From: Rhizobium croatiense
GTDB taxonomy: Bacteria; Pseudomonadota; Alphaproteobacteria; Rhizobiales; Rhizobiaceae
Reading direction: 5' to 3'
Assembly: GCF_019793465.1 (NCBI RefSeq)
Contig: NZ_JAILYJ010000001.1
Location: 496,001-560,000 of the forward strand
Length of the DNA stretch: 64,000 nt
The translations under genes and the position numbers were made by a program. The notes under the pieces were generated by a model that saw only the letters and a program-made list of their open reading frames with translations, was not told the DNA's origin and searched no databases. Shown piece after piece: positions 1-7,521 of this stretch (within the stretch, counting starts at the first letter, position 1; every line of letters starts with the position of its first letter).

Positions 1-1092
1 CGCATTTTCTTCACCGAGCATATGAAGGACCGGGAACCGGAGGAACAGGTTCAGTTCACCGCCACCAGCCGCGATCTTGTCAATGTCGAGCCGGCGCGCC
101 TGATCCTGCCGGCGCGTCCCGCCGGGCTCGGGCTGACGACCGATTTCCGCGACCCTTACGTCTTCCGAGGCCCCGACGGCAAATGGAAGATGCTGCTCGG
201 CACGCGAGACCGCGAGGGCGGCGTCATCCTGCTCTACGAAACCGACGATCCGGCCGCGGCGGCGGGATGGACCTTCCTCGGCACGCTTCACCGCGAGAAC
301 CGCTTCGGGATGACGGCGGCGGAATGCCCATGCATGCTGCCGCTCGACGGTCCCGCCAACGACCCGGCGACTCGCTGGGCCTTGATCTTCGGTCTGCTGA
401 CCAGCCGCGACCCGGCAACCGGCCGGCGCAATATGACGCTTGCGACCGTCGGCCGTTTCGATGGCCGCAGCTTCTCCGTGGAATTCGAGCAGGAACTGGA
501 TTTCGGCACCGACGCCTACGCCTTCCAGGCCTTCGTCGACGAGGGCGGCCCGATCGGCATTGCCTGGCTTGCGAACTGGACGGATGTATCAAAAGGGATC
601 GACATGCCGACGGCGATGACCCTGCCACGCCGGCTGGCATTGCAGAGCGGTGCGCTGACCACGTCGCCGGTGCCAGGTGTCGAAAGCCTGCGTCAGCGCC
701 AGTTGGATGCCAAAGCTCTTCTGGATGGCCGGACCGTCGATCTCGCCAATGGCTCCGTCGAAATCCTGCTCACCCTCAGGCAGGCCGGCAATGCGTTCCG
801 CCTCGATCTCGAACATCCCGAGGCGACGGTCGCGGTTCAGCTGAACGACGACGGGCTGAGCATTCCCTTCTCGGTGGCGAATGCCAAGGCATCGCCCCGC
901 TATATCGCCGCCGGCGCGCGCCCGTCGACCATCCGGATCTTTCTCGATGCCGGCTCGATCGAGGTCTTCGCCGACGATGGCCGCTGGACGGGCACCAAGC
1001 GGCTGCCCGGTTTCAAGGGGGTGGGTGCGGTGCGTCTGACCGCACCCGAGGGAAATATCATCGCCGCCGAAATCTGGCAGCTCGGTCTTTGA
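1..1092 (+). CDS. GH32 family beta-fructosidase (5'-truncated by window)
   Basis: The reading frame is open from base 1, so the N-terminus with the catalytic nucleophile (usually in a WMNDPNG-like motif) lies outside the window. Seen here are a DPYVF segment, an AECPCM segment that matches the GH32 ECP acid/base region, and a late SIEVFADDG segment typical of the C-terminal beta-sandwich of invertases, levanases and inulinases. By family, the enzyme would hydrolyse beta-fructosidic bonds in sucrose or fructans, and the exact substrate cannot be told. The first Met at base 22 is internal to the domain and is not a plausible start. Confidence 0.85.
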   Translation, partial: RIFFTEHMKDREPEEQVQFTATSRDLVNVEPARLILPARPAGLGLTTDFRDPYVFRGPDGKWKMLLGTRDREGGVILLYETDDPAAAAGWTFLGTLHRENRFGMTAAECPCMLPLDGPANDPATRWALIFGLLTSRDPATGRRNMTLATVGRFDGRSFSVEFEQELDFGTDAYAFQAFVDEGGPIGIAWLANWTDVSKGIDMPTAMTLPRRLALQSGALTTSPVPGVESLRQRQLDAKALLDGRTVDLANGSVEILLTLRQAGNAFRLDLEHPEATVAVQLNDDGLSIPFSVANAKASPRYIAAGARPSTIRIFLDAGSIEVFADDGRWTGTKRLPGFKGVGAVRLTAPEGNIIAAEIWQLGL

Positions 1093-1298
1093 TCGCTGGA
1101 GGAGCCGGGGCAAAGCACGGCTGCAGAAAGCTCGCTTCGGATTGCGCGGCGCGGGCCATTGGGCGCTCAGATGCCGCGGGCGAGGTCGTGACCGATCGGC
1201 AAAAAACACCGGTCCAGGCTGAAACGCTCGGTTTGTCCGATATCGTACGGCAACGAATAGGACTGCCGGAACTTTCCCTCCCATTCTAGGAGAGAAAA

Positions 1299-1826
1299 AT
1301 GACTTCCTCGTCTTCAGTAGGGCCTGCGTCGCACTGCAAAGAAACGTCCGCAATCGAGCGTGAGATCGTCGAATTGACGCCGGCGTTGCGCGCCTTTGCC
1401 CGCAGGTTCCTGCGCAGTGACGACGACATTGATGATCTCGTCCAGGAGACCTTGCTGAAGGCGCTGAACTCGCTGCATCTCTATCAGCCCGGCACCTCGC
1501 TCAAATCCTGGCTTTTCACCATCCTTCGAAATACGTTCTGCACCAATTACCGCCGGCAAAAACGCGAGCCGGCAGGGATGGATGCGGTGATAGAACAGGT
1601 TGCGATCGCGCCAACCCAGGAGTGGACGCTGCGGGAGCACGAGCTGCAGCGGGCCTTGACACGGCTTTCCGACGACAGGCGCCGTGCTCTGACACTGGTG
1701 GCTGCCGGAACGAGCTACGAGGATGCCGCCAGGATGTGCGGATGCCGCATCGGCACGTTAAAAAGCCGTGTCAGCCGCGCCCGCGCGTCCCTGCTGGCAA
1801 TGCTCGGAAACCACCTCGTCGACTGA
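1299..1826 (+). CDS. ECF RNA polymerase sigma factor, EcfG-like paralogue
   Basis: A 175-residue sigma-70-family protein with region 2 (DDLVQETLLKAL, then SWLFTILRNTF) and region 4 (SYEDAARMCGCRIGTLKSRV). These blocks resemble the EcfG/RpoE general stress sigma factors of Alphaproteobacteria more than other ECF groups. The start is supported by an AGGAGAG ribosome site just upstream. The usual EcfG partners NepR and PhyR are not next to it, so this may be a secondary EcfG copy of the kind common in rhizobia. GGAAC occurs at about 1268-1272, but I could not pair it with a -10 GTT, so autoregulation is not shown. Confidence 0.85.
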   Translation: MTSSSSVGPASHCKETSAIEREIVELTPALRAFARRFLRSDDDIDDLVQETLLKALNSLHLYQPGTSLKSWLFTILRNTFCTNYRRQKREPAGMDAVIEQVAIAPTQEWTLREHELQRALTRLSDDRRRALTLVAAGTSYEDAARMCGCRIGTLKSRVSRARASLLAMLGNHLVD

Positions 1827-1857
1827 GCGCCCCACGGTCGATTCATCGGCCGCTCCA

Positions 1858-2010
1858 TCAGGGCTTGGCTTCCCGCGAAAATGGCGTGCTTTGATCGCTG
1901 CTGCTGCCCGCGTTCCAGGAGAGCGTAGCGCCGAGCACGATCAAAAGCCCGACCAAGACGATGGCTCCGATATAGATTGCGAAAGCGCGGCGATCCGATT
2001 GCTGGCTCAT
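1858..2010 (-). CDS. Small single-pass membrane protein (50 aa), probably stress-regulated
   Basis: This short ORF encodes 50 residues. A polar N-terminus (MSQQSDRRAF) is followed by one hydrophobic helix at about residues 11-31 and a polar tail ending in REAKP. The ATG is preceded at good spacing by GGAGAGGAAG. About 20 bases further upstream is GGAAC-N16-GGTT, which fits the EcfG/RpoE2 promoter pattern and would give a leader of about 15 bases. It lies just downstream of the NrsF-like gene on the same strand and converges with the EcfG-like sigma gene. The function is unknown. Small membrane peptides like this are common among rhizobial general-stress genes, and that assignment is inference. 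Confidence 0.65.
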   Translation of the reverse strand: MSQQSDRRAFAIYIGAIVLVGLLIVLGATLSWNAGSSSDQSTPFSREAKP

Positions 2011-2031
2011 CTTCCTCTCCTTCGACCCTTG

Positions 2032-2056
2032 AACCAGCCGAAAGGCGGAATGTTCC
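2032..2056 (-). promoter_or_regulatory. Candidate EcfG/RpoE2-type promoter of the 50-aa membrane protein
   Basis: On the minus strand GGAAC (2056-2052) is followed after exactly 16 bases by GGTT (2035-2032). The alphaproteobacterial general stress consensus is GGAAC-N16/17-CGTT, so only one core base differs. The -10 element lies 21 bases before the start codon. Confidence 0.5.
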
Positions 2057-2078
2057 TGTCAACGGGATGAGAAAGGAT

Positions 2079-2723
2079 TTACCAGCGGAGCAGGCGGGGG
2101 CCGGTGAGCGAACCCAGCGCGCCGGTGAGCAGGATGCCGAGCGAATACCAGATCAGCACGAAGGGCATGCCGTTTTCGGTGCAGAACCAGGAATAGACCC
2201 AGGCGCCGGCGGCGCCGGCGGCGATGCCGGCGACGAAACCCGTCAACCTGAGATCAGCAGGTGCGGCCCGGCGCAGTGACCAGACAATACCGGCATAAAC
2301 GGGCAGCGCGAAACCGATGATCAAGACCGGGCAATGGAGCGCCGAAGAGCCGAGGATCAGCACCGGGTAGGTCTCGACCGGAGCCGTCATGAGCTGGATG
2401 GCCGCGACCGTCGCCATGGCGGCGAAGATCGCGGCAAGCAGACCGAAAAAGCTTCCCTCGGAACCATCGGGGCGGGAAAGCCGGAAAATGGCTGCAAAGG
2501 CGGCCGCGGCAATCAAGGCATTATAGGCCGACTTGATCCAGAAGACCGGCAGCATCAGCACGTCGGGCATATCGATCCTGAGACGAAGAATGGTCAGCAT
2601 CAGCAGCAAAGAGAAAGCGAGGGACGGCACGATGCCGAGCGCGAAGCGGCGGCGTAGCGCATTGCGCGGCACCGGCTTCAGGTCCCCTGCCAGGCGTTCG
2701 ATAATGTCGTCCGTCTCTGTCAC
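2079..2723 (-). CDS. NrsF-family (DUF1109) membrane anti-sigma factor
   Basis: A 214-residue protein with a short cytoplasmic N-terminus (MTETDDIIERLAGDLKPV) and about six hydrophobic segments. This matches the DUF1109/NrsF family, known in Caulobacter as the negative regulator of SigF. Its start codon overlaps the stop of the upstream sigma gene by four bases (ATGA), so the pair is translationally coupled. By family it would hold the sigma factor at the inner membrane until an oxidative or sulfite-type signal arrives. In Sinorhizobium meliloti a comparable pair (RpoE4 and its regulator) responds to sulfite, and the same role here is inferred from the neighbouring redox genes. Confidence 0.8.
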   Translation of the reverse strand: MTETDDIIERLAGDLKPVPRNALRRRFALGIVPSLAFSLLLMLTILRLRIDMPDVLMLPVFWIKSAYNALIAAAAFAAIFRLSRPDGSEGSFFGLLAAIFAAMATVAAIQLMTAPVETYPVLILGSSALHCPVLIIGFALPVYAGIVWSLRRAAPADLRLTGFVAGIAAGAAGAWVYSWFCTENGMPFVLIWYSLGILLTGALGSLTGPRLLRW

Positions 2724-3268
2724 GATGCGCCTCGCAATCTTTCTCCGAGCGCCTTGAGCGCCCGGTGGATCCCGACTTTCACCGCCGATTCAGACTGGCC
2801 GGTGCTGTTCGCGGTATCGGCGACCGACTGGCCCTCGAGCTTCACCTGCCGGATCAGCTCCCGTTGTCTCGGCGGCAGCCCGTCGAGCAATCGCTCGACA
2901 TCCATGCGGGCCGTCACCGCTTCCTCGCTGAAATCGCTTTCGATCTCTTCGCCAAGCTCGGTCTCAGCCAGTCTGCGCCCGCCGCGGCCGCGATGATGGT
3001 CGATCAGCTTGTAGCGGGCGATCGAGAAGAACCAGGCGGTGAAAGGTCTTTCCCGGTCATAGGTGGACCGGCGGGAATGCAGTGCCAGCAATGTCTCCTG
3101 GACCAGATCTTCCATATCCGCTTTCGTCGCCGCAGCCATCCTGCGGCTGTAGTAACCGACAAGCAACACACGCACAGCCGTCAGCAAACGCCGATAGGCA
3201 GCCTCGTCCCCGTCAAGGGAGAGAAGCATCAATGCTTTCAGGGCTTCTTCCGAATGGGCGGTTGTCAT
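2720..3268 (-). CDS. ECF sigma factor, SigF/RpoE4-like
   Basis: A 182-residue ECF sigma factor. Region 2 reads DLVQETLLALHSRR then FTAWFFSIARYKLIDHHR, and region 4 has LPPRQRELIRQVKLEGQSVADTA followed by the helix-turn-helix SESAVKVGIHRALKAL. It is the first gene of the sigma/NrsF operon. A promoter of the form GTAACC-N16-CGAATG lies directly upstream, so it probably transcribes itself. Because the -10 element is only 14 bases from the ATG, the leader would be very short. An internal Met at residue 14 is the alternative start. Confidence 0.85.
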   Translation of the reverse strand: MTTAHSEEALKALMLLSLDGDEAAYRRLLTAVRVLLVGYYSRRMAAATKADMEDLVQETLLALHSRRSTYDRERPFTAWFFSIARYKLIDHHRGRGGRRLAETELGEEIESDFSEEAVTARMDVERLLDGLPPRQRELIRQVKLEGQSVADTANSTGQSESAVKVGIHRALKALGERLRGAS

Positions 3269-3281
3269 GCTGTCACGAGTT

Positions 3282-3309
3282 CATTCGCTGGAAGCGGCCA
3301 ATCGGTTAC
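3282..3309 (-). promoter_or_regulatory. SigF-type promoter of the sigma/nrsF operon
   Basis: Read on the minus strand: GTAACC (3309-3304), 16 bases, CGAATG (3287-3282). This equals the GTAACC-N16-CGAA motif that I recall for Caulobacter SigF. It faces the sigma gene and predicts autoregulation. Confidence 0.65.
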
Positions 3310-3363
3310 AGCAGAGATCAAAACAATTGCGGCATCACAGTCCTATCACATGCGAGTGAAGCT

Positions 3364-3391
3364 GTAACGCATCCCGGCACTCCCGCGAATA
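3364..3391 (+). promoter_or_regulatory. SigF-type promoter of the MXKDX-repeat gene
   Basis: GTAACG (3364-3369), 16 bases, CGAATA (3386-3391). This has the same architecture as the divergent element at 3282-3309 and sits 61 bases upstream of the next start codon. The downstream cytochrome b and Mo-oxidoreductase genes have no similar motif of their own that I could find. Confidence 0.65.
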
Positions 3392-3452
3392 ACCGGATGT
3401 GAGCCATCGGCAGGCCGCCGGCGGACACGACAAATCCATTCAGGAGAGTTCC

Positions 3453-3701
3453 ATGACCAAGCTTTTTTCCAGCCTCGCAGCCTGCACTTTCATCGTCGGT
3501 CTATCGCTTGCCGGTGTCGCCTCGGCTGAGGACGCCATGAAATCCGATACGATGAAGAAGGACAATATGCAGAGCAGCGCGATGTCGAAGGAAACCATGA
3601 AGACATCGGAGCCCAGGACCGACTGCATGAACAAGGCCGACATGGAAAAAGACGTGATGAAAAAGGCCGACATGATGAAGGCCTGCGACGCGATGAAGTA
3701 G
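3453..3701 (+). CDS. Exported pentapeptide MXKDX-repeat protein
   Basis: An 82-residue protein that starts after a CAGGAGAG ribosome site. It has a Sec signal peptide of about 23 residues ending in ASA. The mature part is made of short Met/Lys/Asp-rich units (AMKSD, TMKKD, NMQSS, AMSKE, DVMKK), the hallmark of the MXKDX-repeat family. The function is not established. The Met-rich composition and SigF-type promoter suggest a periplasmic metal-binding or methionine-sulfoxide-buffering role, which is inference. Confidence 0.75.
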   Translation: MTKLFSSLAACTFIVGLSLAGVASAEDAMKSDTMKKDNMQSSAMSKETMKTSEPRTDCMNKADMEKDVMKKADMMKACDAMK

Positions 3702-3734
3702 GCGTTTTCGCGTCTCCGCGGCCGCTGAAACTTT

Positions 3735-3837
3735 CTACAGCGCCGCGCGTCTTTTTAGACGCGCAAAGGACGCTGTAGCACTTTTGGTTGCTGCATAATT
3801 TTGTCCTTAAATCGATTCCGATTTAAGGATTATGCAG
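3735..3837. repeat. Rhizobial palindromic intergenic element (two hairpins)
   Basis: Two adjacent imperfect palindromes. The first runs from CTACAGCG to CGCTGTAG (3735-3778) with the inner stem GCGCGTC/GACGCGC. The second runs from CTGCATAAT to ATTATGCAG (3791-3837) around CCTTAAATCGATTCCGATTTAAGG-like arms. I recall this two-part element as very common between genes in Rhizobium. It separates the MXKDX gene from the cytochrome b gene and could attenuate or process a shared transcript. Confidence 0.7.
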
Positions 3838-3892
3838 CGGGCGGCGGCCGCGTCTTCTTCTCCCGAAGCATCCATTCATTCGGAGAACAATC

Positions 3893-4735
3893 ATGACGAC
3901 GATCGATGCCGGCCCGACAACCGGCCGCACGCTTATGTACCGCCACAGTCTCCCTGTCCGCCTCTCGCATTGGGTGAATGTGCTTTGCCTCACCGTGCTA
4001 CTGTTCAGCGGCCTGCAGATATTCAATGCTCACCCGGCTCTCTATTGGGGCCAGTACGGCGCCGACAACGATCCGTCCTTCATCTCCATGGAAGCAACAG
4101 AAGACGGCGGCCGGGCGAAGGGGCTGACGCATGTCGGTCCGTTCACCTTCGATACGACAGGTTTCCTCGGCCTCTCCGATGTCGACGGCGAGGCGACGCC
4201 AAGGGGCTTTCCGAACTGGCTCACGCTTCCGAGCTATCAGGACCTGGCGAGCGGCCGGCGCTGGCATTTCTTCTTTGCCTGGCTCTTCGTCTTCAACGGC
4301 CTTGTCTACCTCGCCTATGGACTGATCAGCCGGCATTTCCGCCGGGATCTTACGCCGGCTGGTAACGAACTGACACTTTCCCATCTCGGTCACGAGGTCG
4401 TCAACCACGCCCGGCTGCGCTTTCCGAAGGGCCCCGAGGCGCAGCACTACAACACGCTGCAGAAACTGACCTATCTCGTGGTGATCTTCCTGCTGCTGCC
4501 GCTGATGATTGCGACGGGTCTGACCATGTCGCCGGGCTTCAACGCGGTGGCGCCCTGGCTGCTCGATGTCTTCGGGGGACGGCAATCGGCCCGCACCCTG
4601 CATTTCCTCACCGCCTTCTCGCTTGTCGCCTTCGTCGCGGTGCATATCGCCATGGTGGTGCTGTCGGGTGTGTTCAACAATCTGCGCTCGATGATCACCG
4701 GCTATTACGCCATCGAACAGGGAGACGAACGATGA
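3893..4735 (+). CDS. Cytochrome b561-type membrane subunit
   Basis: A 280-residue integral membrane protein of the cytochrome b/b6 type used by Mo-oxidoreductases and hydrogenases. An early RLSHWVNVLCLTVLLFSGL helix with a candidate haem-ligand His is followed by three further hydrophobic segments, one containing LHFLTAFSLVAFVAVHIAM with more candidate ligand histidines. GGAGAA precedes the ATG. Its stop overlaps the start of the molybdopterin oxidoreductase gene by four bases. By context it would pass electrons between the periplasmic Mo enzyme and the quinone pool or a cytochrome. Confidence 0.8.
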   Translation: MTTIDAGPTTGRTLMYRHSLPVRLSHWVNVLCLTVLLFSGLQIFNAHPALYWGQYGADNDPSFISMEATEDGGRAKGLTHVGPFTFDTTGFLGLSDVDGEATPRGFPNWLTLPSYQDLASGRRWHFFFAWLFVFNGLVYLAYGLISRHFRRDLTPAGNELTLSHLGHEVVNHARLRFPKGPEAQHYNTLQKLTYLVVIFLLLPLMIATGLTMSPGFNAVAPWLLDVFGGRQSARTLHFLTAFSLVAFVAVHIAMVVLSGVFNNLRSMITGYYAIEQGDER

Positions 4736-5508
4736 GCCGCCTGATCACCCGCCGCCGCTTCATGATCGGCTCGACCCTGACCGCCTCCGCAATGGGATTG
4801 AGCGGCTGCGACGCATTGGTCGAAAGCGACCGGACGAAGTCGGTGCTGAAGATCGCCGAGGGCTTCAGCATGAAGACGCAGCGCTTCCTGCTCGGCGATG
4901 ATGCGCTCGCCCGAGAATTCACCGAGGCGGATCTCTCTCCGGTCTTCCGGTCGAACGGCACCAGCATGCCCGATAATCCGCAATATATCGACTGGGTGAG
5001 CCAGCAATTCTCGACCTGGAAGCTTGATGTCGGCGGCCTTGTCGAAAAGCCGTCGCAGTTCTCGCTGGCGCAGCTGAAGGCGATGCCGTCGCGCACACAG
5101 ATCACCCGGCACGACTGCGTCGAAGGCTGGAGCGCGATCGGCAAATGGACCGGCCTGCCGCTCGGCGCCCTGCTGCAATCGGTCGGGCTCAAGCCCGAGG
5201 TACGCTACATCGTATTCCATTGCGCCGACGAATACGAAAAGACGCTCGACGGCAGCGGCTGGTACTATGAAAGCATCGATCTCGTCGACGCCTTCCATCC
5301 GCAGACGATCCTCGCCTATTCGATGAACGGCAGCGACCTTGAGGTGGCGCATGGAGCGCCGCTGCGACTGAGGGTCGAGCGTCAGCTCGGCTACAAGCAG
5401 GCGAAATATCTGACCCGCATCGAGGCGGTCGCCGATCTCGGCCAGCTCTACGGCGGCAATGGCGGCTTCTGGGAAGATCGCGGCTACGAATGGTATGCCG
5501 GGATATAG
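4732..5508 (+). CDS. Periplasmic molybdopterin-dependent oxidoreductase (sulfite oxidase superfamily)
   Basis: A 258-residue protein with a twin-arginine signal (ITRRRFMIGS) and a lipobox-like LSGC at residues 23-26, so it may be a Tat-exported lipoprotein. HDCVEGW at residues 127-133 carries the Cys (C129) that ligates molybdenum in the sulfite oxidase/MsrP superfamily. It is coupled to a cytochrome b partner, as in YedYZ-type systems. Substrate is unknown. Control by a SigF/RpoE4-like factor fits sulfite or oxidised-sulfur detoxification, by analogy with S. meliloti. Confidence 0.8.
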   Translation: MSRLITRRRFMIGSTLTASAMGLSGCDALVESDRTKSVLKIAEGFSMKTQRFLLGDDALAREFTEADLSPVFRSNGTSMPDNPQYIDWVSQQFSTWKLDVGGLVEKPSQFSLAQLKAMPSRTQITRHDCVEGWSAIGKWTGLPLGALLQSVGLKPEVRYIVFHCADEYEKTLDGSGWYYESIDLVDAFHPQTILAYSMNGSDLEVAHGAPLRLRVERQLGYKQAKYLTRIEAVADLGQLYGGNGGFWEDRGYEWYAGI

Positions 5509-5535
5509 GTCACCGGCAGGCTTTGATCCGCCTGT

Positions 5536-6297
5536 TCATGCCGGCTGTGGGGACGCTATCTCGGTGAGACCGCGCCTCGACTTCCTGAGAGGCCCGATCA
5601 GCCGCTCATATTCGTCCTCTGCCTTGCCATAGGCGTCGGAAGCAAAGTCCTCCAGGCCGGCGCGATCCCTGACGATCACCAAGCCGCGGACGGAGCGGAT
5701 GAAGCGGTAGCCTTCGAGCAGATGCAGGGCGGTGGTGACGCTCGGCCGCCGCACCGCCAGCATCAAGGCAATGTACTCGTGCGTCAGCGCGAGCTCATTG
5801 CCGTCGATTCTATCATGGCACATCAATATCCAGCGGGCCAACCGCTCATCGATCTCATGGACGGCATTGGAGAGCGCGGTGAAACCTGCCTGCGTCGCCA
5901 GAACATGAACAGCCTTGTGGAGAAGGCTGGCGAAAACCGGCTGCGTTTTCATCAGATCCAGCAGCGTGGTTTGCCGCAGACGATAGGCGAAACCCGGCAC
6001 CTGGACGGTGACCTCAGGCACACTGATGCCTGCACCTATCGCCGCCGCGACCGGTGCAAAACCGTCGCGGCCGAACAATCCCGCTTCGACGCGATTGCCC
6101 TCAGGTGAGATATTGATGACCGAGCCTATGCCCGAGCATGGAAAATAGGCATGCTCGATCACCGCATCTGCCGGGACGATAATGTGACCGCGAGGTATGG
6201 CGCAGGGTTCGAGATGGGCGACGACTGCCGTATATTCGTCCTCCGGCAAGAGACCCAGCAGGCGATTCTCTGTCGGCCGCATCATGGTTTCTGCCAT
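5536..6297 (-). CDS. Crp/Fnr-family transcriptional regulator
   Basis: 253 residues if translated from the ATG at 6297, which has GGAGGG eight bases upstream. The frame extends upstream through a possible non-ATG start. The N-terminal half is a cyclic-nucleotide-binding-type beta-roll (PRGHIIVPADAVIEHAYFPCSG, then GRDGF). The C-terminal half has a winged helix with EYIALMLAVRRPSVTTALHLLE as the recognition region. There is no Cys cluster of the Fnr Fe-S type. Targets are not visible. It opens a run of small minus-strand genes that look stress-related. Confidence 0.8.
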   Translation of the reverse strand: MAETMMRPTENRLLGLLPEDEYTAVVAHLEPCAIPRGHIIVPADAVIEHAYFPCSGIGSVINISPEGNRVEAGLFGRDGFAPVAAAIGAGISVPEVTVQVPGFAYRLRQTTLLDLMKTQPVFASLLHKAVHVLATQAGFTALSNAVHEIDERLARWILMCHDRIDGNELALTHEYIALMLAVRRPSVTTALHLLEGYRFIRSVRGLVIVRDRAGLEDFASDAYGKAEDEYERLIGPLRKSRRGLTEIASPQPA

Positions 6298-6375
6298 TAT
6301 TTGCCCTCCGGCAAGCACGGAATGCTACAGACGGGACCGTCGAATCCCAATGGCCACCTGCGTCCGCCCAAGCCC

Positions 6376-6400
6376 AACTCACAGGCCCTTTGTTGGTTCC
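6376..6400 (-). promoter_or_regulatory. Possible EcfG/RpoE2-type promoter upstream of the Crp/Fnr gene
   Basis: On the minus strand GGAAC (6400-6396), 16 bases, then AGTT (6379-6376). This agrees with the GGAAC-N16-CGTT pattern except for one base. It lies about 80 bases before the start codon. The short motif makes a chance match possible. Confidence 0.3.
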
Positions 6401-6491
6401 CGCCATCGCCGCACCGCTGATCACTGATCCGCGCGTGCATATTTCTTTGCGCGTTGATGTCGATGCGCAGCTGCCGCCCTCGCAATTCGCG

Positions 6492-6776
6492 TTACGATCC
6501 GGCCATTCCGCCTTCTGGCCTGCCGGCGCCAGATATGACCGCTGCGGCCACATCAGGCGTGTTCTGCGTAAGTGCCAGACGAGCGACCGACAGCAACTTG
6601 TCATGGTCCGTCACGCCATGACGATAGAGTCCGATCAGCAAAACCGCGATCTTTTGCATCGCTGCCCCGCGCAGCGGTTCACCGGCTTCGGAGCAGATCA
6701 CATTCAAGATGGCCCGCAATCGACTGAGATCGGCCGAATCCAATGCGTTCAGATGAATAGACTGACAGTCGGGCAT
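6492..6776 (-). CDS. Small hypothetical protein (94 aa)
   Basis: Translation from the ATG at 6776, with AGGAAC a few bases upstream, gives a 94-residue protein rich in Leu and Ala. It has helical stretches (ADLSRLRAILNVICSEAG, KIAVLLIGLYRHGV) and no signal peptide. The frame continues upstream for ten more codons. I recognise no domain. It lies between the Crp/Fnr gene and a receiver-like gene, all on the minus strand. Confidence 0.5.
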   Translation of the reverse strand: MPDCQSIHLNALDSADLSRLRAILNVICSEAGEPLRGAAMQKIAVLLIGLYRHGVTDHDKLLSVARLALTQNTPDVAAAVISGAGRPEGGMAGS

Positions 6777-6881
6777 AGCACCGTTCCTGATGCCAAGGCT
6801 TCCCATTAGTATCTTCTAATAATGGGACTCGACGAAGCTCGATTCAACTCTCCCCGACGAATTGTACGCAAACGAACACCC

Positions 6882-7253
6882 TCAATGATAATAGGACAGG
6901 TCCGGCCCGAACAACGCTGCGATCATCGCATCGATATCGGCAGGACGGCCGCTGAGAGTAAAGCCGCCGGGCGGCGCTTTGGACCGCTGATCGTGCGCGA
7001 AGACAAAGGGTATGCCTCGGTTCTCCAACCATTCGTTCAGCCAGAGCATAGCCTGATCGGAGATCCTGACGTCGATGATCGCGGCCTCGAACACGAGCCC
7101 CTCACTCAAGCATTCCATCGCGCTGGCGACGACGACCGGCCCGGCGATCGAAGCCTGACAGGTGATCAGGGCCTGTCTTGCATCGTCCGAGAGGAAGCCC
7201 GGCTCACCGATGATAAGGATCGTTTTGCCGGCGACCGGACTGAGCGATTTCAT
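6882..7253 (-). CDS. Stand-alone receiver-like (CheY-fold) protein
   Basis: A 123-residue protein with the start of a receiver fold (KTILIIGEPGFLSDDARQAL) and a candidate phospho-acceptor Asp in AAIIDVRIS. The usual acidic pair after the first strand is replaced by GEP, and the conserved Lys near the end is not obvious. It may therefore be a degenerate or non-canonical receiver. There is no output domain. Rhizobia carry several such single-domain proteins, often in stress or sensory clusters. Confidence 0.6.
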   Translation of the reverse strand: MKSLSPVAGKTILIIGEPGFLSDDARQALITCQASIAGPVVVASAMECLSEGLVFEAAIIDVRISDQAMLWLNEWLENRGIPFVFAHDQRSKAPPGGFTLSGRPADIDAMIAALFGPDLSYYH

Positions 7254-7384
7254 GGCGGATGCCCACAGCCTTGGTTTGGACGGTGCTCACGCTGTTCAAT
7301 GGCGACTCAAACCTCAGACGATCCGCTTCCTCGTGCGTAACACACGTAAGCCCGCCGCGCGACGGTCATTCACCATTCCCGCCG

Positions 7385-7409
7385 AACCTGATCCGACCAC
7401 GTTGGTTCC
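7385..7409 (-). promoter_or_regulatory. Possible EcfG/RpoE2-type promoter upstream of the receiver-like gene
   Basis: On the minus strand GGAAC (7409-7405), 16 bases, GGTT (7388-7385). The spacing and core match the general stress promoter pattern apart from one base. It lies about 130 bases before the receiver-like start, so the leader would be long and the assignment is tentative. Confidence 0.3.
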
Positions 7410-7521
7410 ACGGCTTTGAGGTAGGAAGCCCACCGACCGCTCGCCTCCGTACGCTTCCGTACCCGTAGTTGAAAACGAAAATCCGAAGATTAGGATTGGC
7501 TCACATATGGGAGGAATGCGG

